DNA from: Leptolyngbya boryana PCC 6306
Lineage (GTDB): Bacteria > Cyanobacteriota > Cyanobacteriia > Leptolyngbyales > Leptolyngbyaceae
Direction of reading: 5' to 3'
Length of the DNA stretch: 64,000 nucleotides
Assembly: GCF_000353285.1 (NCBI RefSeq)
Contig: NZ_KB731324.1
Span: 2,870,577-2,934,576, forward strand
In this document: in pieces, positions 25,467-34,589 of the stretch
Layout of the letters: the number at the start of each line of letters is the position of its first letter
Position numbering within the stretch: the stretch's first letter is position 1
Notes under the pieces: model-generated
Seen by the model: only the letters and a program-made list of their open reading frames with translations
The model's database searches: none
Told to the model about the DNA's origin: nothing
Program-made: the position numbers and the translations under genes

Positions 25467-27470
25467 TTACGCTCGATTGCCCAACAGCTTGTCTCGCAAG
25501 TGTTTGATCTTGTCGCGATATTTTGCTGCTTCTTCAAACTCCATCTTTTTCGCCGCTTCTTTCATTTGACCTTCAAGCTGAGTAATCAACGTTGGAATAT
25601 CTTCTAAGGGAATCTCATCTGCGTGCTCATAGACTTGATCCAACTCTTGAGCATTCAAACGGCGCGACACTTCCAGAAATGCCAAAATCGCATTGTTCGA
25701 TTTCTTGATGATCGGCTTCGGAACAATGCCATGTTTTTCGTTATATTCCATCTGGATAGCTCGTCGTCGCTCCGTTTCGCTAATCGCACCTGCCATGCTA
25801 TCGGTTAAATTATCCGCATACAGAATGGCTTTTCCTTCTACATGTCGAGCAGCACGTCCCATCGTTTGAATCAGCGATCGCTTCGCTCGCAAGAATCCTT
25901 CCTTATCTGCATCCAGAATCGCAACCAGCGAAACTTCTGGTAAATCTAATCCTTCCCGCAGTAGGTTGACCCCAATCAGCACATCGAATGTGCCTTCTCG
26001 AAGGTCTTGCAGAATTTCGATCCGTTCGATCGACGTAATCTCCGAATGTAAATATCTAACGCGAATGCCGCGCTCTTGGAAATACTCGGTCAGATCTTCT
26101 GCCATTCGCTTCGTCAGCGTTGTGATCAGCGTACGTTCTCGTTTCTCAACTCGAATTTTGATCTCGTGCAGCAGATCATCGACCTGTCCCTGAGTCGGGC
26201 GCACAAAGACTTCCGGATCAAGCACACCCGTCGGTCGAATCACTTGTTCAACCACACGATCTTCTGAAATTTCGAGTTCCCAATCGCCCGGAGTCGCAGA
26301 AATGAACACACACTGATTCACTTTTGCCCAAAATTCCTCTGCTTTCAATGGGCGATTATCTGCCGCACTCGGAAGCCGGAAACCATGATCGATTAGCACT
26401 TTCTTCCGGGCTTGGTCACCGTTGTACATGCCTCGAATTTGCGGAATAGTTACGTGAGATTCATCGATCGCAAGTAACCAATCATCCGGAAAGTAGTTCA
26501 GCAAACATTCCGGCGGATCGCCAGGATTGCGTCCTGCTAGATGTCTTGAATAGTTTTCAACGCCATTGCAAAATCCTACCTCTCTCAAAACTTCCAAATC
26601 GTAGCGGGTACGTTGTTCTAAGCGTTGAGCTTCTAGTAATTTTCCTTCAGTCTCAAGCTCGACTAAACGCTGTTTTAGCTCTAGCTCAATGTCATCGCAA
26701 GCTTGCTGTAATCGATCTTCGGGTGTGACAAAGTGACGCGCCGGATAAATACTCACTGCGTCCATACTTTGCAAAGTCGCACCTGTTACCGGATCGATAT
26801 AGCGAATCGCATCAATTTCATCGCCGAAAAATTCGACTCGAATAATGCGATCTTCGTAAGCTGGTCCAATTTCTAGAACATCCCCTTTGACTCGGAATTT
26901 GCCCCGACCCAGATCGAGATCATTGCGAGAATATTGCACAGACGCGAGATCTCGTAAAACTTGCCGTTGATTGATCTCTTCTCCAACTCGCAATGGAATC
27001 GACGCATTCAAGTATTCCGAAGCAATCCCTAACCCGTAAATACAGCTAATTGAAGCCACTACAATTACATCGCGACGTTCAAACAGCGATCGCGTTGCCG
27101 AATGCCGCAACATATCAATTTCTTCGTTAATCGAAGCGGTTTTCTCAATGTAAGTATCGCTGACCGGAATATAAGCTTCAGGCTGATAGTAATCGTAATA
27201 GCTGATGAAATACTCAACTGCATTATTCGGAAAGAATTCGCGCAATTCATTACACAGTTGGGCTGCCAGCGTTTTGTTGTGAGCTAGGAGTAAGGTCGGT
27301 TTGCCAATTTTCTCGATCGTTCTTGCGATCGTGTGCGTTTTTCCGGTTCCAGTCGCGCCGAGCAGGGTTTGATAACGATTGCCTGCCTGAATACTTTTGA
27401 CCAGTTGTGCGATCGCTTTGGGCTGGTCGCCAGTCGGCTCAAAGGGAGTGTGGATGTTAAATTCTGGCAT
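25467..27470 (-). CDS. uvrB: Excinuclease ABC subunit B
   Basis: This 667-residue DNA helicase-like subunit of nucleotide excision repair starts [20 protein letters not shown]. It has Walker A GATGTGKT, the [12 protein letters not shown] beta-hairpin that inserts at the lesion, DESHVTIPQ, the helicase C-terminal motifs [17 protein letters not shown] and [17 protein letters not shown], and a UVR motif near the end ([20 protein letters not shown]) that binds UvrC. The length is normal. It acts with UvrA and UvrC in the cytoplasm. Confidence 0.98.
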   Translation of the reverse strand: MPEFNIHTPFEPTGDQPKAIAQLVKSIQAGNRYQTLLGATGTGKTHTIARTIEKIGKPTLLLAHNKTLAAQLCNELREFFPNNAVEYFISYYDYYQPEAYIPVSDTYIEKTASINEEIDMLRHSATRSLFERRDVIVVASISCIYGLGIASEYLNASIPLRVGEEINQRQVLRDLASVQYSRNDLDLGRGKFRVKGDVLEIGPAYEDRIIRVEFFGDEIDAIRYIDPVTGATLQSMDAVSIYPARHFVTPEDRLQQACDDIELELKQRLVELETEGKLLEAQRLEQRTRYDLEVLREVGFCNGVENYSRHLAGRNPGDPPECLLNYFPDDWLLAIDESHVTIPQIRGMYNGDQARKKVLIDHGFRLPSAADNRPLKAEEFWAKVNQCVFISATPGDWELEISEDRVVEQVIRPTGVLDPEVFVRPTQGQVDDLLHEIKIRVEKRERTLITTLTKRMAEDLTEYFQERGIRVRYLHSEITSIERIEILQDLREGTFDVLIGVNLLREGLDLPEVSLVAILDADKEGFLRAKRSLIQTMGRAARHVEGKAILYADNLTDSMAGAISETERRRAIQMEYNEKHGIVPKPIIKKSNNAILAFLEVSRRLNAQELDQVYEHADEIPLEDIPTLITQLEGQMKEAAKKMEFEEAAKYRDKIKHLRDKLLGNRA

Positions 27471-27620
27471 TGTGAATTCACTGGGGTTCTATTCAATTTT
27501 AGCGGTTTCTTTTCCGGCAGTGGCGGCACTTCTCTATCGATCGAGGGAGAAATTGATCACGCAACAATCCAACTCTAGCCAGACTCAAAAATTAAGAAAA
27601 ATCGTTAAATTCGATACATA

Positions 27621-27636
27621 TCGATAGCGCTATCGA
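27621..27636. promoter_or_regulatory. Perfect 16-base palindrome upstream of the CsbD gene
   Basis: TCGATAGCGCTATCGA is self-complementary over all 16 bases. Its centre is about 43 bases upstream of the CsbD start codon, where it would overlap a promoter. It could be an operator; the binding protein is unknown. HIP1-like composition makes chance occurrence possible. Confidence 0.4.
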
Positions 27637-27670
27637 CTGATTTATCAACAAATTTCTAAGGAGAATGATC

Positions 27671-27859
27671 ATGAGTTTAGAAGAAAGAGCGAAGGCAGCT
27701 GCGAAGAACGTTGAAGGTAAAGTTCAAGAAGCTGTAGGCAACATCACCAACGACCCAGCCGACAAGATGGAAGGCAAAGCGAAACAAGCCGAAGCTGGCG
27801 CGCGCAACGCTAAAGAAGATGTGAAAGACGCAGCGAAAGATGTTGTTGACCGTGCATAG
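27671..27859 (+). CDS. CsbD family stress protein
   Basis: This small 62-residue hydrophilic protein begins MSLEERAKAAAKNVEGKVQEAVGN and contains the CsbD pattern NITNDPADKMEGKAKQAE. The ATG at 27671 has AAGGAGA six bases upstream; the ATG at 27665 directly abuts that site and is less likely. CsbD proteins are abundant, helical and induced by general stress in other bacteria, with unknown biochemical role. It is a single gene with its own terminator. Confidence 0.92.
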   Translation: MSLEERAKAAAKNVEGKVQEAVGNITNDPADKMEGKAKQAEAGARNAKEDVKDAAKDVVDRA

Positions 27860-27890
27860 TCGCTCTTAATTTTCACTTCAACTTGATCAA

Positions 27891-27919
27891 GAGATGCCTG
27901 AGCTGGGCATCTCTTTTTT
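27891..27919 (+). terminator. Rho-independent terminator of the CsbD gene
   Basis: GAGATGCC at 27891-27898 pairs with GGCATCTC at 27906-27913, followed by six T. It lies about 30 bases after the CsbD stop codon. Confidence 0.9.
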
Positions 27920-28107
27920 ACGAAAAACCGACATTTTGAAAAAACGTAGCTTAATTTACATTTAGTTTCCGCTTAAAGTCAGATTGTTAGAATAAGTTAG
28001 ATCTATGTCTAATTGTTAAGAAATTGTGATTGAGAAAGACGATCGAGCGTAATCTGACGATGAAGACACGATCCCGCAGACCGCCTAATTTTTGTTAATT
28101 TATAGGC

Positions 28108-29604
28108 ATGTTTATTACTGCTGATCTCCTGCTCAATTATCAACGCTGTAGTCGTCGAGCATTCCTCGATCGATATGGAGATGCTGAGCAAAAAGATCCG
28201 CCCAATGATTATCTGCTGAAACTGATTCAAGACAGTGCAGAAAATCGCCGACAAGTCCTCGCAACCGAAGATCAAGAACATCGCCAACCGACTTATAAAA
28301 GTGGAGATTGGCAAAAAGGTGCGGAAGAAACCTTGAAGTTAATGCGGGCGGGTGTAGAAAGAATTTATCAGCCGATTCTGTTAGCAGAAGAAGGAAATGT
28401 AACGCTCGTTGCCAATCCAGATTTATTAGTCAAACGACCGGGACAATCCATTTTTGGCGATTGGATTTATGTTCCGACTGAGATCAAACTCAGCAAGCGT
28501 CCGAAGCAGGAATATCAAATTATCGTGGCGTACTTTGTGAAGGTGCTGGCTGCGGTGCAAGGAGCTTGGGTCGAGGAAGCTTGGTTGATTTTGAAAGAAC
28601 GGGGCGCGTTTGCGGTGGATTTGTGGGAAATCATTCCGCGAATGGAAACGATTCTGACCAGTTGTATTGAAGCGGTGACAGGCGAAGAAGAACCGGAAGT
28701 GTTTATTTCTCGCAGTCGATGTAGTTTATGCCATTGGTTCAGTCATTGTTATGCGATCGCCAAATCCGACAATCATTTATCGCTGCTTCCCGGTGTGACT
28801 CAATCGCGTTATGCACAATTACAAGCGTTAAATATTACGACCTTAGAAGCCCTAGCTGAAATTCCTGCAAATCAGTTAGAACCGTTACCTGGATTTGGCA
28901 GCGAGACGGCGCGCAAGTTGGTCAGACAAGCGCGAGCAACTTTGCAGAATGTGGCGCTCTTAGGTGAAAGTTTAGCCGCGCATACGGTAGGAAAACGACC
29001 GTTTGTGATGCCAACGATTCCTACGGCTGCGATCGAACTTTATTTTGATATCGAAGCTGAGCCGAGTTTGAATCTGGTGTACTTGCATGGCGTGTTGGTC
29101 GTCGATCGCCTCCAGCAGACGGAAACGTTCCATCCCCTGCTTGCAGAGAAACCAGAAGAAGAAGCGATAGTGTGGCAAAAATTGTTGGATTTAATGTGGG
29201 CGTATCCGAATGCGCCCATTTTTCATTTTTGCCCCTATGAAGTACAGACGATGGAGCGATTGGGTAAGGTCTTTGAGACTCCTGATGAGTTGGTTAAACC
29301 GCTGCTGACGCGATTCATCGATTTGCATGACTACGTCACACAGACCGTGACGCTTCCGGTTGAGAGCTATGCGCTGAAACATATTGCGCGATGGGTTGGC
29401 TTTGATTGGCGCGATTCGACGGCAAATGGGGCACAGTCGATCTATTGGTATGCTCAATGGTTAGCAACGAGCGATCGCAGTTATTTAGACTCGATCGTGA
29501 TGTACAACGAAGATGACTGTCGAGCGACCTATCAGGTGAAAGAGTGGCTAGTTGAATTTTTAGAAGCGGCGACTTTAGCCGATGATTTTGGCTACGCGGT
29601 TTAG
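28108..29604 (+). CDS. TM0106-family RecB-like nuclease with HhH and exonuclease-like domains
   Basis: A 498-residue protein. The N-terminal third is a Cas4/RecB-like PD-(D/E)XK nuclease: YQRCSRRAFLDRYG, VANPDLLVK, WIYVPTEIKLSKRPKQEYQ, and a Cys group near CSLCHWFSHCYA that may hold an Fe-S cluster with the first Cys. The middle LNITTLEALAEIPANQLEPLPGFGSETARKLVRQAR is a helix-hairpin-helix region. The C-terminal part begins ELYFDIEAEPSLN, a DnaQ/RNase H-like DxE start, and ends with YNEDDCRATYQVKEWL. No CRISPR array or cas gene is nearby, so a general DNA-processing role is likelier. Confidence 0.85.
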   Translation: MFITADLLLNYQRCSRRAFLDRYGDAEQKDPPNDYLLKLIQDSAENRRQVLATEDQEHRQPTYKSGDWQKGAEETLKLMRAGVERIYQPILLAEEGNVTLVANPDLLVKRPGQSIFGDWIYVPTEIKLSKRPKQEYQIIVAYFVKVLAAVQGAWVEEAWLILKERGAFAVDLWEIIPRMETILTSCIEAVTGEEEPEVFISRSRCSLCHWFSHCYAIAKSDNHLSLLPGVTQSRYAQLQALNITTLEALAEIPANQLEPLPGFGSETARKLVRQARATLQNVALLGESLAAHTVGKRPFVMPTIPTAAIELYFDIEAEPSLNLVYLHGVLVVDRLQQTETFHPLLAEKPEEEAIVWQKLLDLMWAYPNAPIFHFCPYEVQTMERLGKVFETPDELVKPLLTRFIDLHDYVTQTVTLPVESYALKHIARWVGFDWRDSTANGAQSIYWYAQWLATSDRSYLDSIVMYNEDDCRATYQVKEWLVEFLEAATLADDFGYAV

Positions 29605-29735
29605 CGGTGAATCGAGAATCGTTGATGCTCAAGTTCATGAATCCGATGCGTAAAATCTGATGAGCTATCGATAGTGAGAGGGAGACGTGATGTGCGATCG
29701 CGCTGACTCTCTTTACAGCTAGACTCATCCTTCCG

Positions 29736-29778
29736 GTAGTGAAAACTACAACGCTCCTCTACGATCGCGCTTTACGCT
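29736..29778 (+). promoter_or_regulatory. NtcA-activated promoter of the Nit1C flavoprotein gene
   Basis: GTAGTGAAAACTAC at 29736-29749 fits GTA-N8-TAC, the NtcA consensus. Exactly 23 bases later TACGCT (29773-29778) fits the TAN3T -10 element. Class II NtcA promoters need 20-24 bases here. The first gene starts at 29807 with GGAG six bases upstream. Confidence 0.65.
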
Positions 29779-29806
29779 GCCTAAAAATGCGATCGTGGAG
29801 TTTTCA

Positions 29807-31075
29807 ATGCAAAGCCATTATCCGGTCATTATTGTTGGCGGAGGGCAATCAGGCTTATCGATGAGCTATTGCCTGAAGCAGAAGAATATTGAGCATCTGA
29901 TTTTCGAGAAACATAAGATCGCTCATGCGTGGCAAGCCAAACGCTGGGATACTTTCTGCTTAGTGACTCCAAACTGGCAATGTCGGCTCCCAGGCTTTCC
30001 TTATGCAGGCGACGATCCGCGCGGATTTATGCAAAAAGATGCGATCGTGGATTACATCAAGAGCTATGCTGCTTCGTTCGATCCACCGATTCGAGAAGGT
30101 GTTGAAGTCTTGAAGATTATCAAAAATGACGATCGATTTGAGCTAACAACTTCAATTGGCGATTACACAGCCGATCAAGTTGTCATCGCCGCAGGAAGCT
30201 ACCATCAACCGAAAATTCCACGTCTTTCTGAACGATTTCCGTCAGCGATCGTCCAACTCCATGCGTCTGAATACAAAAGTCCAGACTTTCTACCCGATCA
30301 AATTCTAGTTGTAGGAACTGGACAATCCGGCTGTCAAATTGCTGAAGATTTGCATCTTGCAGGTAAAAAAGTCCATCTTGCTGTCGGAAGTGCTCCGCGA
30401 TCGCCTCGGCTGTATCGCGGTAAAGATATCGTGGATTGGTTAGATCAGATGGGGTACTACGATCTCTCGATCGACGATCATCCTCAAAAAGAATCGGTCA
30501 GAAGTAAAGCAAATCACTATGTCACAGGTCGTGATGGCGGACGAGAAATTGACTTGCGGCACTTTGCGCGAGAAGGAATGAAGCTCTACGGCAGATTGAA
30601 AGATGTCAATGGCAGCACGATCGAGTTTGAGAACAATCTCAAACAGAACCTAGATCATGCCGATGCAGTTGCCGAAAGTATTAAGCGAACCGTCGATCAA
30701 TTCATTGAAAAGAACCAGATTGATGCTCCAATCGAGCCACCTTACCAACCTGTATGGGAGCCAGACTCAGAAGAGTTAACGCTGAATGCTGCTGACATTG
30801 AAGCGATCGTGTGGTGTACCGGATATCAATCTGATTTTCGCTGGGTGGAAGTTCCAGTGTTTGATGGCAAAGGCTATCCAGGACATGAGCGCGGCGTAAC
30901 GCAGATTTGGGGCTTGTACTTCCTCGGCTTACCTTGGCTCTATACCTGGGGTTCTGGACGATTCTCAGGAATTGCCAGAGATGCTCAGTATCTTGCAGAT
31001 TATATTGCTGCAAGAAAGAAAGTCTCACAAGATAGTGCTTGGAGTGTTGTGAATGAGTTTTTACTCGGATCATGA
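29807..31075 (+). CDS. MSMEG_0569-family flavin-dependent oxidoreductase (Nit1C cluster)
   Basis: About 422 residues from the ATG at 29807, preceded by GGAG. It has an FAD-binding GxGxxG (VIIVGGGQSGLSMSYCLKQ) at the start, an NADPH-binding second site LVVGTGQSGCQIAEDLHLAG near 175, and the late ATG-like motif VWCTGYQSDF. This is the layout of flavin monooxygenases and thioredoxin-reductase-like enzymes. It belongs to a family defined by the conserved Nit1C cluster whose other members follow. In Pseudomonas, Nit1C clusters have been linked to growth on cyanide as a nitrogen source. The chemical substrate here is unknown. Confidence 0.9.
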   Translation: MQSHYPVIIVGGGQSGLSMSYCLKQKNIEHLIFEKHKIAHAWQAKRWDTFCLVTPNWQCRLPGFPYAGDDPRGFMQKDAIVDYIKSYAASFDPPIREGVEVLKIIKNDDRFELTTSIGDYTADQVVIAAGSYHQPKIPRLSERFPSAIVQLHASEYKSPDFLPDQILVVGTGQSGCQIAEDLHLAGKKVHLAVGSAPRSPRLYRGKDIVDWLDQMGYYDLSIDDHPQKESVRSKANHYVTGRDGGREIDLRHFAREGMKLYGRLKDVNGSTIEFENNLKQNLDHADAVAESIKRTVDQFIEKNQIDAPIEPPYQPVWEPDSEELTLNAADIEAIVWCTGYQSDFRWVEVPVFDGKGYPGHERGVTQIWGLYFLGLPWLYTWGSGRFSGIARDAQYLADYIAARKKVSQDSAWSVVNEFLLGS

Positions 31076-31168
31076 CCTGTTGATTTAGATAGGTCAGTTT
31101 TTGGGTTTTGCTAGCTGTGTAACCCTTCGATCAAGCTCCCTAGTTTTATGATCAGTGTTCTAGTTCTA

Positions 31169-31211
31169 GTAGCCAGCACTACAAAAGTTAGTAACCAATC
31201 CCCACTAATCT
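31169..31211 (+). promoter_or_regulatory. NtcA-activated promoter of the Sll0783-type gene
   Basis: GTAGCCAGCACTAC at 31169-31182 fits GTA-N8-TAC. TAATCT at 31206-31211, 23 bases later, fits the TAN3T -10 element. A start of transcription near 31218 would give a leader of about 30 bases before the ATG at 31249. The spacing equals that at 29736. Confidence 0.7.
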
Positions 31212-31248
31212 TGCAGCAAGCTCATCTATCAAATTTAAGGAGATCGCT

Positions 31249-31731
31249 ATGCCAGAGGTTACAGCTCCCGCACATCAAACTGGCGATTTCTTTGTAGACT
31301 ACGAAGAAAAAGTTTTTCCAGATGTCAAAGCGGAACCTGGCGAGAAAGCTTTAGTCACGTTTCACACCGTTGCTTTTGAAGGCTCGATCGGGTTTGTCAA
31401 CTTGCTTCAAGCGACCCGATTACTCAGAAAAGGCTTTGAAACTTCGATTTTGCTCTATGGACCTGGTGTAACTTTGGGGGTACAACGCGGCTTCCCGAAA
31501 CTCGGAGATTCTGCTTTTCCGGGACACCAGAACTTCAATGATCAACTGAGCAAATTCATGGCAGAAGGCGGCAAAGTTTATGCATGTCGCTTTGCATTGC
31601 AAGCGCTCTATGGTCATGGTGAACCTTCTTTAATTCCAGGCATTCGACCAATTAATCCATTGGATGTCTTGGATCTCGTTCTGATGCATCGCAAAGATGG
31701 TGCATTTATCCTCGATACCTGGACACTTTAA
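31249..31731 (+). CDS. MSMEG_0572/Sll0783-family nitrogen-starvation response protein
   Basis: A 160-residue protein with AAGGAGA upstream of its ATG. It matches the Sll0783 family: [44 protein letters not shown], a DsrE-like alpha/beta fold region ([22 protein letters not shown]) and [30 protein letters not shown]. In Synechocystis sll0783 is strongly induced by nitrogen starvation, and its loss impairs PHB accumulation. The biochemical function is unknown. Its own NtcA-type promoter lies 40-80 bases upstream. Confidence 0.93.
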   Translation: MPEVTAPAHQTGDFFVDYEEKVFPDVKAEPGEKALVTFHTVAFEGSIGFVNLLQATRLLRKGFETSILLYGPGVTLGVQRGFPKLGDSAFPGHQNFNDQLSKFMAEGGKVYACRFALQALYGHGEPSLIPGIRPINPLDVLDLVLMHRKDGAFILDTWTL

Positions 31732-31783
31732 AAGCTCCGAAAATCTCCGATTGCAAGTCTAATTTTCACTTACCTCTCCCACA

Positions 31784-32764
31784 ATGACAGATGCTCACAT
31801 TGTTCGAGCGGCAGCCGTACAAATTAGTCCAGTCCTGTTTAGCCGTGATGGGACAACCGAGAAGGTTTTAGACGCGATCGCGTCCGCTGCCAAATCAGGC
31901 GCGCAGCTCGTTGTCTTTCCAGAAACCTTGATTCCGTACTATCCCTACTTCTCGTTCATTCAGCCTCCAGTGCTAATGGGCAAAGAACATATGCGGCTGT
32001 ACGAAGAAGCTGTGATTGTTCCCAGTCCAGTCACAGATGCGATCGCTCGTGCTGCTCGATCGTATGGTGTCGTTGTCGTTGTGGGAGTGAACGAGCGAGA
32101 CAACGGATCGCTCTATAACACTCAGCTTGTTTTTGATGCGAATGGAACCTTGGTTTTGAAACGCCGCAAAATTACGCCAACTTACCATGAGCGCATGGTT
32201 TGGGGACAGGGAGACGGTGCGGGACTAAAAGCGATCGACACTGCGATCGGGAAGCTTGGAGTGCTTGCCTGTTGGGAGCATTACAATCCACTTGCTCGCT
32301 ATGCCTTGATGGCACAGCATGAGCAAATTCATTGTTCACAGTTTCCAGGCTCAATGGTTGGGCAAATTTTTACGGATCAAATCGAAGTTACCATTCGCCA
32401 TCATGCTTTAGAAGCAGGCTGCTTTGTTGTGAATGCGACAGGTTGGCTCTCGCCTGAGCAAGTTGCACAAATTACGAGCGATGAGAAGCTTCAGAAGGTT
32501 CTAACAGGTGGTTGTAATACCGCAATTATTAGTCCCGAAGGTAATCATCTTTGTCCACCGATTTTAGAAGGAGAAGGAATTGCGATCGCGGATCTCGATT
32601 TCTCGCTGATTACGAAGCGCAAGCGCATGATGGATTCTGTGGGGCATTATGCTCGTCCTGATCTCCTTCAGTTGCAGGCAAATTTTGATACTCAAACGGT
32701 GCTAAAGGAGTCGCTCGAAGTGCAGCCAGCAGAACAGTTTTTAATCCCTAACCTCAATGAATAA
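31784..32764 (+). CDS. Nit6803-type nitrilase (Nit1C cluster)
   Basis: A 326-residue nitrilase that hydrolyses organic nitriles to the acid and ammonia. The catalytic triad is visible as Glu47 in [12 protein letters not shown], Lys129 in [15 protein letters not shown] and the nucleophile Cys163 in [12 protein letters not shown]. The GxLxCWEHxNPL motif is typical of true nitrilases such as Synechocystis Nit6803. The last eight bases overlap the radical SAM gene, so both are translated as one unit. The physiological nitrile is not known. Confidence 0.95.
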   Translation: MTDAHIVRAAAVQISPVLFSRDGTTEKVLDAIASAAKSGAQLVVFPETLIPYYPYFSFIQPPVLMGKEHMRLYEEAVIVPSPVTDAIARAARSYGVVVVVGVNERDNGSLYNTQLVFDANGTLVLKRRKITPTYHERMVWGQGDGAGLKAIDTAIGKLGVLACWEHYNPLARYALMAQHEQIHCSQFPGSMVGQIFTDQIEVTIRHHALEAGCFVVNATGWLSPEQVAQITSDEKLQKVLTGGCNTAIISPEGNHLCPPILEGEGIAIADLDFSLITKRKRMMDSVGHYARPDLLQLQANFDTQTVLKESLEVQPAEQFLIPNLNE

Positions 32765-33833
32765 GCAACAACTCATTACGGACTTACAATCACATGGATT
32801 GAAGCTGATTGACTCTCAAATCGGTGCATCAGGGCGACAAGGTGGAGCAGGGCCTTCAGATCACAAAGCAGTGACGATCGAAGGAACAACCATTATGGTT
32901 CCGATTTACAATACACCTGCTGCAAGTTCTCCCTATAGCACTAATCAAACGGCTCAAGTTTTAGAACTAAATGGAGAAGCGATCGCCCCGATTAGTTTTC
33001 CTAAGCAACCCAAGTTCTACAACCTCACCACAGAAGACGGGATTCCTTACTGGAAGATTGCGTTACTTCATAGTCACGATGTCCTTGCAACCACAGTTTT
33101 GCAGACCTGTATGCGATACAGCGATGCGGCTACAGCTTGTCAGTTTTGCGCGATCGGGCAATCTTTAGCGGCAGGGAAAACTATTGCTCGTAAAACGCCA
33201 GCGCAACTTGCAGAAGTTGCAGAAGCGGCAGTTCGGCTCGATCACGTGAAACACATGGTGATGACGACCGGAACACCAAATACGAGCGATCGCGGTTCAG
33301 CTTACCTGACAGAATGTGCAGCCGCCATCAAAGCAAAAGTAAATCTTCCCATTCAAGCTCAATGTGAGCCACCGGATGATTTTGCTTGGTTCGATCGGAT
33401 GAAAACGGCTGGAGTGGATAGCTTAGGAATGCACTTAGAAGCGGCTGATCCAGAAGTGCGAGCAAAAATCATGCCGGGCAAAGCTTCTGTCCCACTAGAT
33501 TACTATTACAAAGCTTTTGAGGCATCTGTTAAAGTGTTTGGCCGGGGTCAAGTTAGCACTTACTTGCTTGCAGGACTCGGTGATAGCTTAGAGACTTTGA
33601 TTGAAATGTGCGATCGCTTAATTCGTCTCGGTGTTTATCCGTTTGTTGTGCCGTTTGTTCCGATTACAGGCACGCCTTTAGAAGGACATGCTGCTCCAGA
33701 TCGTGACTTTATGCTGGCTTTGTATCAGCAAGTTGGAGCAATGATCCAGCAATCAGACTTCTCTGCAACTGAGATGAAAGCAGGCTGTGCAAAATGTGGA
33801 GCTTGCTCTGCTTTATCCAATTTTGAGTCTTAG
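32757..33833 (+). CDS. MSMEG_0568-family radical SAM protein (Nit1C cluster)
   Basis: A 358-residue protein in the radical SAM family tied to Nit1C clusters. Instead of CxxxCxxC the likely cluster cysteines are Cys118, Cys128 and Cys131 (C-x9-C-x2-C, within [18 protein letters not shown]). Downstream strands include [12 protein letters not shown] (near the SAM-binding GGE position), IQAQCEPP and [18 protein letters not shown]. The C-terminus has three further cysteines at 344, 347 and 350 (CAKCGAC), possibly an auxiliary cluster. Related proteins resemble biotin synthase-like and lipoyl synthase-like enzymes. Substrate unknown. It overlaps the nitrilase gene by eight bases. Confidence 0.9.
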   Translation: MNKQQLITDLQSHGLKLIDSQIGASGRQGGAGPSDHKAVTIEGTTIMVPIYNTPAASSPYSTNQTAQVLELNGEAIAPISFPKQPKFYNLTTEDGIPYWKIALLHSHDVLATTVLQTCMRYSDAATACQFCAIGQSLAAGKTIARKTPAQLAEVAEAAVRLDHVKHMVMTTGTPNTSDRGSAYLTECAAAIKAKVNLPIQAQCEPPDDFAWFDRMKTAGVDSLGMHLEAADPEVRAKIMPGKASVPLDYYYKAFEASVKVFGRGQVSTYLLAGLGDSLETLIEMCDRLIRLGVYPFVVPFVPITGTPLEGHAAPDRDFMLALYQQVGAMIQQSDFSATEMKAGCAKCGACSALSNFES

Positions 33834-33883
33834 GGGAATAGTTTGTTAATCGTGTACTAGAAAACATTTTTTCGCTGCGTTGC

Positions 33884-34018
33884 GATTCCGCCCTCGATTA
33901 AAATCGGGGCTAACAAAACGAAGTCCACTAAAGGGACTAAAACAGCCAGCCTGAGAGTGTTCCAGTCCCTTCAGTGGACTTTTCTCTATTAGCCCCGATT
34001 TTAATCGAGGGCGAGGCA
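33884..34018. repeat. Cloverleaf-type palindromic repeat, copy B
   Basis: Perfect 23-bp outer arms lie at 33891-33913 and 33989-34011 (starting CCCTCGATTAAAATCGGGGC). Inner arms at 33921-33938 and 33964-33981 pair with one mismatch, and each can also form its own AGTCC...GGACT hairpin. The element separates the radical SAM gene from the GNAT gene inside the Nit1C cluster. It is related to the copies at 17701 and 43691. I see no gene in 33834-34103. Confidence 0.8.
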
Positions 34019-34103
34019 GAATCGGAGCTTAGGGACTTTATTAACCGCAAGTTCCTAGCTATCAAATTTTGAGTCTTAGCTGTCGAATTTTGAATCCTAA
34101 CCT

Positions 34104-34589
34104 ATGTCCTATCAGTTTAAACTTGCTCAATCAGCGAGAGAGGTTCAAGCTTACTTCGATCTGCGTCGATTAATTTTTACAGAAGAACAACAACTCTTTG
34201 AAGATGATGTAGACGAACTCGATCGAATTTCCTATCCGATTATTGCTGTCGATCAGTCTCAAGTTGTCGGTGTTGTGAGAATCTACGAAATCGAACCTGG
34301 AATCTGGTACGGTGGCAGATTAGGCACGCATCCAGACTATCGAAAAGGCTGGCAGATTGGCAAAGGTTTGATTTACAAGGCAGTCACAACTGCCAACACT
34401 TGGGGCTGTCAGCAGTTCTTAGCCACCGTGCAGCTTCAAAATGTGCGATTCTTTCAAAGATTACATTGGCGATCGCAAAAAGAACTGATGATCTGCGATC
34501 GACCTCACCATTTGATGGAAGCTGACCTCGATTTCTATCCGCCCGGAACTGAACCGCGCCCAATTCTTGAGGTTCGGGAGGCATCTTGA
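34104..34589 (+). CDS. MSMEG_0567-family GNAT N-acetyltransferase (Nit1C cluster)
   Basis: A 161-residue GNAT-fold protein: YQFKLAQSAREVQAYFDLRRLIFTEEQQLF at the start, VVGVVRIYEIEPGIWYGGRLGTHPDYRKGWQIGKGLI as the acetyl-CoA-binding loop region, and RFFQRLHWRSQKELMICDRPHHLMEADL at the end. The Sll0786-type member of Nit1C clusters has this form. The acceptor is unknown. The TGA stop shares a base with the next start (TGATG), so the downstream genes are coupled. Confidence 0.9.
   Translation: MSYQFKLAQSAREVQAYFDLRRLIFTEEQQLFEDDVDELDRISYPIIAVDQSQVVGVVRIYEIEPGIWYGGRLGTHPDYRKGWQIGKGLIYKAVTTANTWGCQQFLATVQLQNVRFFQRLHWRSQKELMICDRPHHLMEADLDFYPPGTEPRPILEVREAS

Noticed and set aside
28108-29604. Cas4-like nuclease as part of a CRISPR-Cas locus
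   Set aside because: No direct-repeat array and no cas gene is present within the window; TM0106-type proteins occur outside CRISPR loci.
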